A stretch of 64,000 nucleotides of DNA from Ideonella sp. A 288 (GTDB lineage Bacteria; Pseudomonadota; Gammaproteobacteria; Burkholderiales; Burkholderiaceae_C), in the NCBI RefSeq assembly GCF_002198735.1, contig NZ_MWLO01000146.1, forward strand, positions 1 to 64,000, given 5' to 3'. Positions 34,168 to 43,027 of this stretch are shown piece by piece (the first letter of the stretch is position 1; the number at the start of each line of letters is the position of its first letter). The position numbers and the translations under genes were made by a program. The notes under the pieces are model-generated. The model worked only from the letters and a program-made list of their open reading frames with translations. It was not told where the DNA came from and searched no databases.

Positions 34168-34947
34168 TCAGCTGCCCGAGAACGACGGTGGCCGCTTTTC
34201 CTTGAAGGCGGCGATGCCTTCGCGGTAGTCGTCGCTGTCGTAGACGATGCGGCGCAGGCCCTGGATGCGCTCGAAGCCCCGCGGGGTCATCGGGTTGGCG
34301 CCGGTCAGCACGCGCAACTGCTCCTTCATCACGCGGATCGACAGCGGCGAATTCTTCGAGATCACGCCCGCCATGCCGTAGGTGAACGAGCTCAGTTCCT
34401 CGGCCGGCACCAGGTGGTTGATCATGCCCATGCGCTCGGCGCGCTCGGCCCCCACAGGCTGGGCGGTGAAGACCATCTCCTTGACCAGCCGGATGTTGGC
34501 CGAGTTCATGAAGGTCATCATGCCGCTCACGTTGTAGGGTACGCCCAGCTTGGCCGGCGTGACGGCGAAGGTGGCGTTCGGGCCGGCCACCACCAGGTCG
34601 CAGGCCAGCACCACCTCGCAGGCGCCGCCCCAGACGCCGCCGTCGACCATCGCGATGACGGGGCAGGGGAAGTCCTCGATCGCGCGAACGAGGTGGCGCA
34701 GCGCGTCGTCCCAACCCAGGGGGTCGCGCCCGCTCACGGGCAGCTCGTCGACATCGTGTCCGGCCGACCAGACCTTGGCGTCGTCGGCCGCGCGCAGCAC
34801 CACCACGCGCGCCTCGGCGGCTCTCATGCGAGCAAAGCCGTCGAGCAGTTCGTCGACCAGCTCGTTGCTCAGCGCATTGCGCTTGCGCGGGTGGTTCAGC
34901 GTGAGCGTGCCGATCGCATGCTCGATGTCGAAGAGGACGAGTCTCAT
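34168..34947 (-). CDS. Methylmalonyl-CoA decarboxylase-like enoyl-CoA hydratase/isomerase family protein
   Basis: A 259-residue crotonase-fold enzyme. It starts MRLVLFDIEHAIGTLTLNHPRKRNALS, with VWSAGHDVDELP, the oxyanion segment MVDGGVWGGACEVVLACDLVVA, and the ScpB-like TPAKLGVPYNVSGMMTFMN, where the tyrosine matches the decarboxylase active site of E. coli YgfG/ScpB. Length also matches ScpB (261). The likely reaction is methylmalonyl-CoA to propionyl-CoA, though other crotonase activities are possible. The ATG overlaps the acetate kinase stop as ATGA. Confidence 0.85.
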   Translation of the reverse strand: MRLVLFDIEHAIGTLTLNHPRKRNALSNELVDELLDGFARMRAAEARVVVLRAADDAKVWSAGHDVDELPVSGRDPLGWDDALRHLVRAIEDFPCPVIAMVDGGVWGGACEVVLACDLVVAGPNATFAVTPAKLGVPYNVSGMMTFMNSANIRLVKEMVFTAQPVGAERAERMGMINHLVPAEELSSFTYGMAGVISKNSPLSIRVMKEQLRVLTGANPMTPRGFERIQGLRRIVYDSDDYREGIAAFKEKRPPSFSGS

Positions 34948-36227
34948 GCGGCGCTTTCCGTCGGCGCACGGCACTCGACATCGGACGGGGCTGCCGTGCG
35001 AGCCGCCGCCGGGGCCGGCGAGACCGACCCTGCCAGCACGTCCATGGTGTGCCGGGCGATCATCAGTTCCTCGTTGGTCGGCACCACGTAGACGGGCAGG
35101 CGGCCGTCGGCGGCGGAGATGCGGTGGGCGTGGCGCTGGTTCGCCTCGGTGTCGAGGCGGGCGCCCAGCCAGGCCAGACGTCCGACGACCTGCTCGCGCA
35201 CCAGCGCCGAGTGCTCGCCGATGCCGGCCGTGAACACCAGCGCGTCCAGGCCACCCATCGACGTGGCCAGCGAGGCCACTTCCTTGGCGATGCGGAAGCA
35301 GTACAGGGCCACGGCCTGACGGGCCGCCGGATCGTCCGAGGACTGCAGCACCTTCATGTCGTTGGACAGGCCGGACACGCCGAGCAGGCCCGAGCGCCGG
35401 TACAGCAGGTCCTCGACGGCGTCGAGGTCCATGCCGCGCTCGCGCATCAGGTGGAGGATCACGCCGGGGTCGAGGGCGCCCGAGCGGGTGCCCATCGGCA
35501 GGCCGTCGAGCGCGGTGAAGCCCATCGTGCTGTCGACGCTGCACCCGCCGTGCACGGCGCAGGCGCTCGAGCCGTTGCCCAGGTGGCAGATGACCATGCG
35601 GCCGGCCGCCAGCTCGGGCTGTCGGGCGATCAGCCGCTGGCTGACGTACTCGTACGACAGGCCGTGGAAGCCGTAGCGGCTGATGCCGGAGTCGCTCAGT
35701 TCGCGCGGCAGCGCGAAGGTGCGCGCCTCCCAGGGCAGGGTGCTGTGGAAGGCGGTGTCGAAGCAGGCCACCTGGGCCAGGCCCGGGTGGTTGCGGGCCA
35801 GGATGCGGATCGGCGCCAGGTTGTGCGGCTGGTGCAGCGGGGCCAGCGACACCAGCGCGTCGAGCTGCTCGATCAGGGCCGCGTCGATGCGCGCCGGGCG
35901 CTGCAGCGCCCGGCCGCCGTGCACCACGCGGTGGCCGGCGGCGACGATTTCGTCGTCGGCCTGCGTGGTGGCGATCCACTGCAGCACATGGGCCAGCAGG
36001 GCCTCGCGGCTGCGCGAGGTGGTGGCGTCGAAGGCGTGCTCGGCCAGCACGCGGCGCTGGGCGTCGCGGGCCTCGAAGGTGGCCGCGGCGCCGATGCCGG
36101 CGATCTGGCCGCTCACGATGGGCAGCAGCTCGCCGCCGTCGGTGGGCTGGCGGAAGACCGAGAACTTCAGGCTCGACGATCCGGCATTGAGCACCAGGCA
36201 GGCCTGGTGTCTGGCGCGTGCGCTCAT
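34944..36227 (-). CDS. ackA: Acetate/propionate kinase
   Basis: A 427-residue kinase of the ASKHA fold that makes ATP from acyl phosphate. It shows VLNAGSSSLKFSVF, AAGHRVVHGG, ACFDTAFHSTLP, YGFHGLSYEYVSQRL, ICHLGNGSSACAVHGG, DSTMGFTALDGLPMGTRSG and FTAGIGEHSALVR. It is slightly longer than E. coli AckA because of a C-terminal tail (about 405-427). The start, ATG 36227, is 11 bases after the MaoC-Pta gene. Together they would turn acyl-CoA into acid plus ATP. The chain-length preference is unknown. Confidence 0.95.
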   Translation of the reverse strand: MSARARHQACLVLNAGSSSLKFSVFRQPTDGGELLPIVSGQIAGIGAAATFEARDAQRRVLAEHAFDATTSRSREALLAHVLQWIATTQADDEIVAAGHRVVHGGRALQRPARIDAALIEQLDALVSLAPLHQPHNLAPIRILARNHPGLAQVACFDTAFHSTLPWEARTFALPRELSDSGISRYGFHGLSYEYVSQRLIARQPELAAGRMVICHLGNGSSACAVHGGCSVDSTMGFTALDGLPMGTRSGALDPGVILHLMRERGMDLDAVEDLLYRRSGLLGVSGLSNDMKVLQSSDDPAARQAVALYCFRIAKEVASLATSMGGLDALVFTAGIGEHSALVREQVVGRLAWLGARLDTEANQRHAHRISAADGRLPVYVVPTNEELMIARHTMDVLAGSVSPAPAAARTAAPSDVECRAPTESAA

Positions 36228-36238
36228 CGCGGGCTCCT

Positions 36239-37720
36239 TCAGTGGGCGGGTCGTGCGGCGCGCGCGTCGCGGTTGGCCTGGGCCAGCAGGGCGGCCACGG
36301 CGCACGAGGCCTGGCGCGTGCGCAAGTTGTCGGCGCGGCTGGTCAGGATGATCGGCACCTTGGCGCCCAGCACGATGCCGGCGGCGTCGGCATGGGCCAG
36401 GAAGGTGAGCTGCTTGGCCAGCATGTTGCCGGCCACCAGGTCGGGCACCAGCAGGATGTCGGCGGAGCCGGCCACCGGCGACACCAGGCCCTTGGTACGC
36501 GCGGCCTCGGCCGAGATGGCGTTGTCGAAGGCCAGCGGGCCGTCGAGCACGCCGCCGCGGATCTGGCCGCGGTCGGCCATCTTGCACAGCACGGCGGCCT
36601 CCAGCGTCGACGGGATCTTCAGGTTGATGTTCTCGACCGCCGACAGGATGGCCACGTTTGGCTTGGGCACGCCCAGCACATGGGCAAGATCGATGGCGTT
36701 CTGGATGATGTGGACCTTGTCCTCCAGCGTCGGCGCGATGTTGATGGCCGCGTCGGTGATGAGCAGGGTGCGCGAGTAGGTGGGCACGTTCATCACGAAC
36801 ACGTGGCTGATGCGCGACGAGGTGCGCAGGCAGTTGTCCTTGCGCACCACCGCGCTCATCAGCTCATCGGTGTGCAGCGAGCCCTTCATCAGCGCATCGA
36901 CCTCGCCGTCGCGGGCCAGGCGGGCCGCGGCCTCGGCGGCGTCCTGCGGGAACTCGGCATCCACCAGCCGGAAGCGGGTGATGTCCATGCCGAAGGTGGC
37001 CGCCACCTCGCGGATGCGCTGCGCCGGTCCGACCAGCACCGGCTCGATCAGGCCGGCCGCGGCGGCGTCGACGGCGGCGCGCAGCGAGGTCTCGTCGCAG
37101 GGGTAGGCCACCGCGGTGGGCATCGGCGGCAGGCCGTCGCAGCGGGCCAGCAGCGCGTCGTGCTGGTGGTGGTGGATCAGCTGCACCTGCGGCAGCTCCT
37201 GGTTCTCGCGGCGCACCTTCTGCGTCGGCGCCGTCACCACGGCGGTGCCGGTGACCAGCAACTGGCCATCCTGGTTGGTGCACACGCAGTTCAGCACCAC
37301 CACCGACTGCTCGGCCCGCTTCTCCACCACGGTGACGGTGGCGGTGATGGTCTCGCCGACGCCGATGGTGTTGAGGAAGCGCAGGTCCTGCCCCAGGTAC
37401 ACGGTGCCGGTGCCGGGCAGCTTGGAGCCCAGCACGCCCGAGACGAGCGCGCCAGACCACATGCCGTGGGCGATGATGCGGTGGTGCCGGGTGTCGGCGG
37501 CGAAGGCCTTGTCCAGGTGCACCGGGTTGCTGTTGCCCGACACGGTGGCGAACAGCTCGATGTCGTCCATCGTCAGCTTGCGCGACATGCTGGCCGTCTG
37601 GCCGATCTGGATCTCGTCGAAGGGCACGTTCTCGTACCCGCCCGCCAGCAGGGCGCTGTCGTCGGCATTCGGTGTCCAGGCCGCGGGCACCATCGGCTGC
37701 GGCATTTGTTCCAGTTCCAC
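36239..37720 (-). CDS. Bifunctional MaoC-like hydratase / phosphate acetyl(butyryl)transferase
   Basis: A 493-residue fusion. The N-terminal hot-dog MaoC domain (about 20-165) has FATVSGNSNPVHLD and HGMWSGALVSGVLG. The C-terminal phosphotransacylase (about 190-490) has VLVGPAQRIREVA, LMKGSLHTDELMSAVV, LITDAAINIAPTLEDKV and DGPLAFDNAIS. The second half is nearer phosphate butyryltransferase than classical Pta. MaoC domains hydrate enoyl-CoA. The fusion joins CoA and acyl-phosphate chemistry. GTG 37720 lies close after GGAGAG and is preferred over TTG 37732. It is followed at 11 bases by ackA. Confidence 0.92.
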   Translation of the reverse strand: MELEQMPQPMVPAAWTPNADDSALLAGGYENVPFDEIQIGQTASMSRKLTMDDIELFATVSGNSNPVHLDKAFAADTRHHRIIAHGMWSGALVSGVLGSKLPGTGTVYLGQDLRFLNTIGVGETITATVTVVEKRAEQSVVVLNCVCTNQDGQLLVTGTAVVTAPTQKVRRENQELPQVQLIHHHQHDALLARCDGLPPMPTAVAYPCDETSLRAAVDAAAAGLIEPVLVGPAQRIREVAATFGMDITRFRLVDAEFPQDAAEAAARLARDGEVDALMKGSLHTDELMSAVVRKDNCLRTSSRISHVFVMNVPTYSRTLLITDAAINIAPTLEDKVHIIQNAIDLAHVLGVPKPNVAILSAVENINLKIPSTLEAAVLCKMADRGQIRGGVLDGPLAFDNAISAEAARTKGLVSPVAGSADILLVPDLVAGNMLAKQLTFLAHADAAGIVLGAKVPIILTSRADNLRTRQASCAVAALLAQANRDARAARPAH

Positions 37721-37772
37721 GTTGCTCTCCAAGGGTCAGTTCAGTCCCGCCCCGCGGGGTGGGGGCCGGTGG

Positions 37773-38450
37773 TCAGCGCCGGCCGGGTTGCGGCAGGTCC
37801 AGCACATGGCGTGCCTGCTCGAGGGTTTCGATGGCGCCGGGCCGGGCCTGGCGCACACGGGCGATGGCCTCGTGGGCCGGCGTGCCCAGCTCGACCAGCA
37901 GGCGCGCAGCCACCGAGCCGGTGCGGCCCAGGCCGCCGCGGCAGTGCACCAGCACGCGCCCGCCCTGGTCCAGGTAGCGCCGCACCAGCGGGCCGGTGCG
38001 GTGCCAGCCGGCCTCGAAGCGCGCGTCCGGCGGCTGCATGTCGACGATGGGCAGGTGGTGCCATTCGATGCCGCGGGCCTGCAGCTGCGGTCCGAGCTGG
38101 GGCACGCCCAGCAGGTCGAACTCGTGCGCTTCCAGCAGGGTGAGCACGGCGTTGGGGCGCCAGCGTTGCACCACGGCCAGGTCCATTGCCAGATCGCGCT
38201 GCCAGCGCGCGCCCTTCAGGCTGTGGCCGCGCTTGCCGGGGCAGATGCACAGGCCGATGCGGCCGGCGGTGTGGGCCACCACCACCTCGTCGATGCGCAG
38301 GGGGTGGCTCAGGCTGGTGCGGGGCACGTCGGGCTGTGGCGTCAGCACGGTGGCCAGGGGCGGGCGGTCGGCCGCGGCGAAGCCGGCCTCGGCGGGCTCG
38401 CGGTGGTCGGCGGCCAGGGGGCAGCCCGTGTCGGCGGAGGTGTCGGCCAT
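37773..38450 (-). CDS. Dual-specificity/tyrosine phosphatase-like protein
   Basis: A 225-residue protein whose C-terminal domain is a cysteine phosphatase of the CDKN3/dual-specificity type. It has the active-site loop VHCRGGLGRTGSVAARLL with catalytic Cys and Arg, a general-acid-type Asp in LPIVDMQPPD, and the early motif PGKRGHSLKGARWQRDL. The first 40 residues look disordered. It lies inside the acyl-CoA operon, 52 bases before the MaoC-Pta gene and 9 bases after fabI. A regulatory role on these enzymes is only inference. Confidence 0.87.
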   Translation of the reverse strand: MADTSADTGCPLAADHREPAEAGFAAADRPPLATVLTPQPDVPRTSLSHPLRIDEVVVAHTAGRIGLCICPGKRGHSLKGARWQRDLAMDLAVVQRWRPNAVLTLLEAHEFDLLGVPQLGPQLQARGIEWHHLPIVDMQPPDARFEAGWHRTGPLVRRYLDQGGRVLVHCRGGLGRTGSVAARLLVELGTPAHEAIARVRQARPGAIETLEQARHVLDLPQPGRR

Positions 38451-38459
38451 GGGCGTGGC

Positions 38460-39239
38460 TCAGTTCATGATGTGGGCGCCACCGTCCACGTACACCGTCG
38501 AGCCGGTGAGCATGCGCGCGCTGTCCACGGCCAGCATCGCGGTGGCGTAGCCCACGTCCTCGATGCCGGCCATGGCGCCGGCGGGGGCGCGCTGTTCGGC
38601 GTCGTTGGCCATGTCCTCGAAATCGGCGATGCCGCTGGCCGCACGGGTGCGGATCGGCCCGGGCGAGATGGCGTGCACGCGGATGCCCTGGCGGCCCAGC
38701 TCATGGGCCAGGTAGCGCATCGACGATTCCAGCGCGGCCTTCACCGGCCCCATCACGTTGTAGTGCTCGGTGACGCGGTGGGCGCCGTGGTAGCTCATCG
38801 TGAACAGCGTGCCGCCGGCGGTCATCAGCGGGGCGGCGTAGTGGGCCATCTCGATGAAGCTGTAGCAGGAGCAGTCCATCGCCTTCAGGAAGCCGGCGCG
38901 CGAGCAATCTGTGAGCGAGCCGTGCAGGTCGGCCTTGGGCGCGAAGGCGATCGAGTGCAGCGCCGAGTGCAGCACGCCGAAGTGCGAGGACAGGCGTTCG
39001 AAGACGGCCTTCATCTGGCCTTCCACCATCACGTCCAGCGGCAGGCACAGGGCCTCCAGGCGCTCGGCCAGGGCGCCGACGGCGTCGCGGTCGCGGTCGT
39101 TGCGGTAGGTGACGGCCAGGCTGGCGCCCATGTCGTGGAAGGCCTTGGCGCAGCCCCAGGCGATGGACTTCTCATCGGCGATGCCGGTGACGAGGATGTT
39201 CTTGCCCTCCAGGGGGCGGGCGACGGTTCGTGAAGACAT
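38460..39239 (-). CDS. fabI: Enoyl-[acyl-carrier-protein] reductase (NADH), FabI
   Basis: A 259-residue SDR of the FabI type. It opens LEGKNILVTGIADEKSIAWGCAKAFHDMGA, with the distinctive IADEKSIA loop. The active-site YNVMGPVKAALE gives Tyr-x6-Lys, followed by ISPGPIRTRAASGI and STVYVDGGAHIMN. It reduces enoyl-ACP with NADH in fatty acid synthesis. Placed in an acyl-CoA operon it may be a second, specialised FabI copy. ATG 39239 is standard. It is 26 bases after the DUF3141 gene. Confidence 0.93.
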   Translation of the reverse strand: MSSRTVARPLEGKNILVTGIADEKSIAWGCAKAFHDMGASLAVTYRNDRDRDAVGALAERLEALCLPLDVMVEGQMKAVFERLSSHFGVLHSALHSIAFAPKADLHGSLTDCSRAGFLKAMDCSCYSFIEMAHYAAPLMTAGGTLFTMSYHGAHRVTEHYNVMGPVKAALESSMRYLAHELGRQGIRVHAISPGPIRTRAASGIADFEDMANDAEQRAPAGAMAGIEDVGYATAMLAVDSARMLTGSTVYVDGGAHIMN

Positions 39240-39265
39240 GGCGGGTGTTCGAATTGAAGTGGGGA

Positions 39266-41620
39266 TCAGGCCGCGGTGGGCACCTTGACGGTGGCGCGGC
39301 GGCGTGGTCGGGCGCGCGCGGCTTCTGCCGGGGTGGGCGTCGGCAGTGCGAGCGGCGGCGCGCCATCGGCCGGCGCCGGGGCGTGCACGGCACTGGCGCA
39401 CAGCTGCGCGGCCAGTTCGGTGACACGCTGCGCATCGGCCTGCAGCGCGCGGATCAGGCCGGCGATGACGTCCGGCGGCGACTTGATCACCGTCGAGTCC
39501 ACCATCAGCACCGCGGTGGCCACCGCCAGCGCGCGCTCGCGCTCCGGGGCGGTGGGCAGCATGCGCGCCAGGGCCTCCAGGCCTTCCAGCGGGGCCACGG
39601 CCAGCACGCGGGCCTCGGCATGGGCCAGCGCGCGCCATTCCACCACCGACCGCGGCGCGGCGCCCGGGGCAGGGGGCAGCTCGGCCAGGCGGCGGGCCAG
39701 GCGCAGGCTGCGGCGCTCGAAGGCGCCGTGGCCGGCCATCGCCGCCAGCACGATGCGGCACACCGCGCGGGCGTAGCCGCCGCTGTCGATCTGCGTCAGC
39801 ACCTCGTCGCGCGCGAGCTGCAACTCGGCCTGTGCCCGGGCCACGGCCAGCTGTTCGGCCGGCGGGTCGGGGGGCAGCAAGGCACCGACGCCCAGCGGCC
39901 CGAAGGCCAGACGCGCGAACTGCACGGTGGCGGCGTCGCGCTGGTCGCGGTACCAGTTCAGGCCGAACTCGACCCACGACGACACGGTGCGTTCGACGTG
40001 CCGCGCCGGGTGGTCGTCGGCCACGGCATGGCGGTGCTCGCGCACGTGCTGGGCCAGCGCGCGCAGGCCGGGCGAGGCCGGGTGCACGTCCGACAGCGCC
40101 TGCCGCTGCCGGCGCAGCGGATGCAGGTGCACGGCCGCATCGGCCAGCGCACGGCCGCCCAGCGGCGAGGTCGACCAGGGGCGCAGCAGCGGGCGCAGCA
40201 GCGTCCGGTACAGCGACATGTTGATCTCGGAGTGCTTGGCCACGGTCGAGAACAGCTTCTCCTCGTCGCGGCCCTCCGGGTTGATGGCCCGCAGGTCGTC
40301 CATCGTGCGGCGCACGAAGGTCATGCTGTAGCTGCCGGGCTCCAGCGCATCCAGGTGCGCCGTGGGCTGGTCGCCCTTGGCCCGCACCTGCATCTCGTAC
40401 AGCCCGGGCGGCAGGTGCTCGATCACGTCGTGCGAGTTGACGATCTGGTCGTGCTCCTTGCGCGCCACGTCGGCGCCCACGAAGATGCCCAGGTGGCCCA
40501 CCGTCTCGTGCAGCACGTAGACGATGACGCGGCCCGCGGCGGCGATGGCGCGCTCGTCGCCCCAGGTGTCGATGATCCAGTTCAGCGCCTGCGGCGGCGG
40601 TGTGATGTTGTCGCCCCACGAGGCGAACACCACCACCGGCGCCGTGATGTTGCGCAGGTCGATGCGGTGGCCACCCAGTTCGACCTCGCCGCTGGCCAGC
40701 TTGTTGCCGACGAACAGGTTCTCGACGATGGTTTCGAACTCGTCGCCGGTCATGCGGAAGAAGCCACCCCACCAGCGCTCGAACTCGAGGAAGCGCTCGG
40801 CCTCGGTGTCCACCTTCGACCACAGGCTGTAGTAGCGGCTCCACAGGCTGTTGGCCGGGTTCAGGTTCTCGAAGTTCTTCACCAGGTGCGCACCGTCGAA
40901 GCGGCCGCCGCCCAGGTCGGAGCTGAGCGCGGCCAGCCACGAACCGCCCAGCGTGGCGCCGCTGTAGCGCATCGGGTTGAGCTTGGCGCCACCGGCCCAG
41001 TACGACAGCGGTGCGCCGACGAGGATCAGCGTGCCGAACAGCTCGGGCCGCACCGAGGCCAGCCCGGCCATGGCCCAGCCGGCCTGGCAGTTGCCGATCA
41101 CCAGCGGCCGTGTGCTGCACTGCGGGTGGCGAGCCGCCACTTCTTCCAGGAAGCGGGCCTCGGCCAGACCGACGTCGAACAGGGTCTGCCCTTCCTCGGG
41201 CTGCGGCCGGAAGGTGACGAAGTACACCGGGTGGCCGGCGCGCAGGGCCACGCCCACTTCGGAGTCCACCTTGAAGCCGCCGATGCCCGGGCCATGGCCG
41301 GCGCGCGGGTCCACCACCACCACCGGCTGGCTGGTCGGGTCGATGGCCAGGCCATCGGGCGGCAGGATGTGCAGCAGCGAATAGTTGCAGGGCCGGGGCA
41401 GGTCGTGGCCGTCCAGCACCAGCTCGTGCTCGAACTTCAGCAGGTCGGCGGCGCCGGCGTGGGTGTCCTTGGCGTAGCGGTTGCCCCGGCGGCGCAGGGT
41501 GTCGAGGAACAGCACGGTCCGCTCGGCGGTGTCGCGCAGGTAGTCGGCGCCCGGTGCCAGGGTCTTCAGGGGCCAGGACGGGGAGAGGTCAACGGCAGAG
41601 GTGGTCAGGTTCGAGTCCAT
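39266..41620 (-). CDS. DUF3141 (PHA synthase-related alpha/beta hydrolase) protein
   Basis: A 784-residue cytoplasmic protein. The alpha/beta hydrolase part (about 90-440) resembles class I/III PHA synthases, with VVVVDPRAGHGPGIGGFKVDSEVG, a cysteine nucleophile elbow in VIGNCQAGWAMAGL, FASWGDNITPPPQAL (Asp) and HETVGHLGIFVG (His). The C-terminal half is helical and alanine-rich with a basic end (RARPRRRATVK). The family is often found with fabI, pta and ackA. Its activity, PHA synthesis or turnover, is not proven. ATG 41620 is chosen because the frame MDSNLTTSAVD begins there. It is first gene of the operon. Confidence 0.88.
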   Translation of the reverse strand: MDSNLTTSAVDLSPSWPLKTLAPGADYLRDTAERTVLFLDTLRRRGNRYAKDTHAGAADLLKFEHELVLDGHDLPRPCNYSLLHILPPDGLAIDPTSQPVVVVDPRAGHGPGIGGFKVDSEVGVALRAGHPVYFVTFRPQPEEGQTLFDVGLAEARFLEEVAARHPQCSTRPLVIGNCQAGWAMAGLASVRPELFGTLILVGAPLSYWAGGAKLNPMRYSGATLGGSWLAALSSDLGGGRFDGAHLVKNFENLNPANSLWSRYYSLWSKVDTEAERFLEFERWWGGFFRMTGDEFETIVENLFVGNKLASGEVELGGHRIDLRNITAPVVVFASWGDNITPPPQALNWIIDTWGDERAIAAAGRVIVYVLHETVGHLGIFVGADVARKEHDQIVNSHDVIEHLPPGLYEMQVRAKGDQPTAHLDALEPGSYSMTFVRRTMDDLRAINPEGRDEEKLFSTVAKHSEINMSLYRTLLRPLLRPWSTSPLGGRALADAAVHLHPLRRQRQALSDVHPASPGLRALAQHVREHRHAVADDHPARHVERTVSSWVEFGLNWYRDQRDAATVQFARLAFGPLGVGALLPPDPPAEQLAVARAQAELQLARDEVLTQIDSGGYARAVCRIVLAAMAGHGAFERRSLRLARRLAELPPAPGAAPRSVVEWRALAHAEARVLAVAPLEGLEALARMLPTAPERERALAVATAVLMVDSTVIKSPPDVIAGLIRALQADAQRVTELAAQLCASAVHAPAPADGAPPLALPTPTPAEAARARPRRRATVKVPTAA

Positions 41621-41883
41621 GTGAAACAGGATAGGCACCTTCTGTGACGGGTATCCCGCGAGGAAGGGCTGACTTACAGTCTATTTGCTGCACTGCACAA
41701 TAGGATGGAGTGTGCCCTCCAATTTGTATGTGCACTGCGACACGGAGGCGGGCCTTTGGGGCCTGGCAGCGCCCAAAGTGCACCGGTGTGGTGCCTTTGG
41801 CCGTCGTGCCGGCGCCTTGCCTGGGCGTCTTTGGCGCGTCTCCCGCCACGCCGAGTGCGCGCCGATGCGCACAATGGCCGGCG
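41621..41883. other. Divergent regulatory region, DUF3141 operon and rlpA
   Basis: Between two divergent genes. It holds a palindromic TGC-rich element (41685-41700) and, near its right end, CACAAT at 41870 as a possible rlpA -10. No gene is seen. Confidence 0.5.
41685..41700. promoter_or_regulatory. Possible PhaR/PhbF-type operator
   Basis: TTGCTGCACTGCACAA is an imperfect palindrome centred on TGC-N3-GCA. Betaproteobacterial PHA regulators of the PhaR/PhbF type bind TGC(N3)GCA-like sites. It lies 65 bases upstream of the DUF3141 start. The match is short, so this is a hint only. Confidence 0.35.
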
Positions 41884-42957
41884 ATGTCCACGGCCCATGC
41901 CTCTTCGTCCACCGGTGCTTCGGCGGCCCGCACGGCCGGCCGGCTGCTGGCGTGGGTCGTGGCGCTGGGGCTGGCCGGTTGCGCGGGCTTGCGCACGCCG
42001 TCGGCACCGGGCCGCGACGGGCCCGGCGCGTCGCCGCCGCCCAACCTGGCCGCTGTGCCCGACGCGGTGCCGCGCGTGGACCCGGTGCGCGCGGGCGGAC
42101 CCAACAAGCCCTACGAGGTGTTCGGCCAGACCTACGTGCCGCGGCTGGGCGACCCGCCGATGCGCGAGCGCGGCCTGGCCTCTTGGTACGGCCGCGCCTT
42201 CCACGGCCGGCCCACGGCCAACGGCGAAACCTACGACATGTACGCGATGACGGCGGCGCATAAGACGATGCCGCTGCCCAGTTATGCGCGGGTGCGCAAC
42301 CCGGCCAACGGCCGCGAGGTGGTGGTGCGGGTGAACGACCGCGGGCCCTTCCATGCCGGCCGCGTCATCGATCTCAGCTACACCGCGGCCTTGAAGCTGG
42401 GCTTGCTCAACGGCGTGGCGCCGGTGGAGTTGGAACGGCTCACGCACGAGGCCATCCGCAGTGGCAGCTGGCAGCGCGACGCCGAGCCGGTCGCGGCTGC
42501 GCCCCCGCCCCCGCCCGTTGTCCTGCCGTTGGCGCCGGCGCCGGCACCGGCGGCTGTGCCTGGGCCCTTGCCCGCCGTGACGCCCGCGGCCGACACCGGC
42601 GATGCCGACCCCATCGCCGCTTTGGCGCAGCAGGTGGGCGCCGCACCCGGGCTGCGCCCGGACGCCATCCCCGGGCGCACCCACGACACCGCGACCGCGG
42701 CGCCTGCGGGGGCCCCGTTGGCACCCGGCTTCTGGCTGCAGTTCGGCGCCTTCCGCGACGCAACTTCGGCCGAGGCCTGGCGGCAGCAGCTGGCGCAGCA
42801 GGTGGACTGGCTGGCGCCCCGGCTGTCGGTGGTGGCCGATGCGCCCTGGCACCGGGTTCAGGCAGGGCCCTGGGCGAGCCGACAGGACGCCTTGTTCGCC
42901 GCCGATCGGCTGCGCGATCGGCTGGCCGCTGCGCCGGTGCTGCTGGAGCGGCGCTAG
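41884..42957 (+). CDS. rlpA: Septal ring lytic transglycosylase RlpA family lipoprotein
   Basis: A 357-residue lipoprotein. The signal ends in a lipobox (GLAGC, lipidated Cys near residue 33). The double-psi beta-barrel (about 95-185) has GLASWYGRAFHGRPTANGETYDMYAMTAAHKTMPLPS and VVVRVNDRGPFHAGRVIDLS. A proline/alanine-rich linker leads to a C-terminal SPOR domain (about 280-357, GFWLQFGAFRDATSAEAW) that binds denuded glycan at septa. ATG 41884 is chosen at the signal peptide. CACAAT lies 8 bases upstream and there is no ribosome site, so a near-leaderless start is possible. Confidence 0.94.
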   Translation: MSTAHASSSTGASAARTAGRLLAWVVALGLAGCAGLRTPSAPGRDGPGASPPPNLAAVPDAVPRVDPVRAGGPNKPYEVFGQTYVPRLGDPPMRERGLASWYGRAFHGRPTANGETYDMYAMTAAHKTMPLPSYARVRNPANGREVVVRVNDRGPFHAGRVIDLSYTAALKLGLLNGVAPVELERLTHEAIRSGSWQRDAEPVAAAPPPPPVVLPLAPAPAPAAVPGPLPAVTPAADTGDADPIAALAQQVGAAPGLRPDAIPGRTHDTATAAPAGAPLAPGFWLQFGAFRDATSAEAWRQQLAQQVDWLAPRLSVVADAPWHRVQAGPWASRQDALFAADRLRDRLAAAPVLLERR

Positions 42958-43027
42958 GAACGCGGGCCAGGCGTCTTGCTGCCTGCTTCCCGGGGCGCGC
43001 GCCAGGTTCGGCGACACGGCGGCGGCC

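Noticed and set aside
34968-36227. A different kinase family for the acetate kinase gene, such as butyrate kinase
   Set aside because: The motifs and length match AckA. The butyryl hint comes only from the neighbour, so the family call was kept as acetate/propionate kinase.
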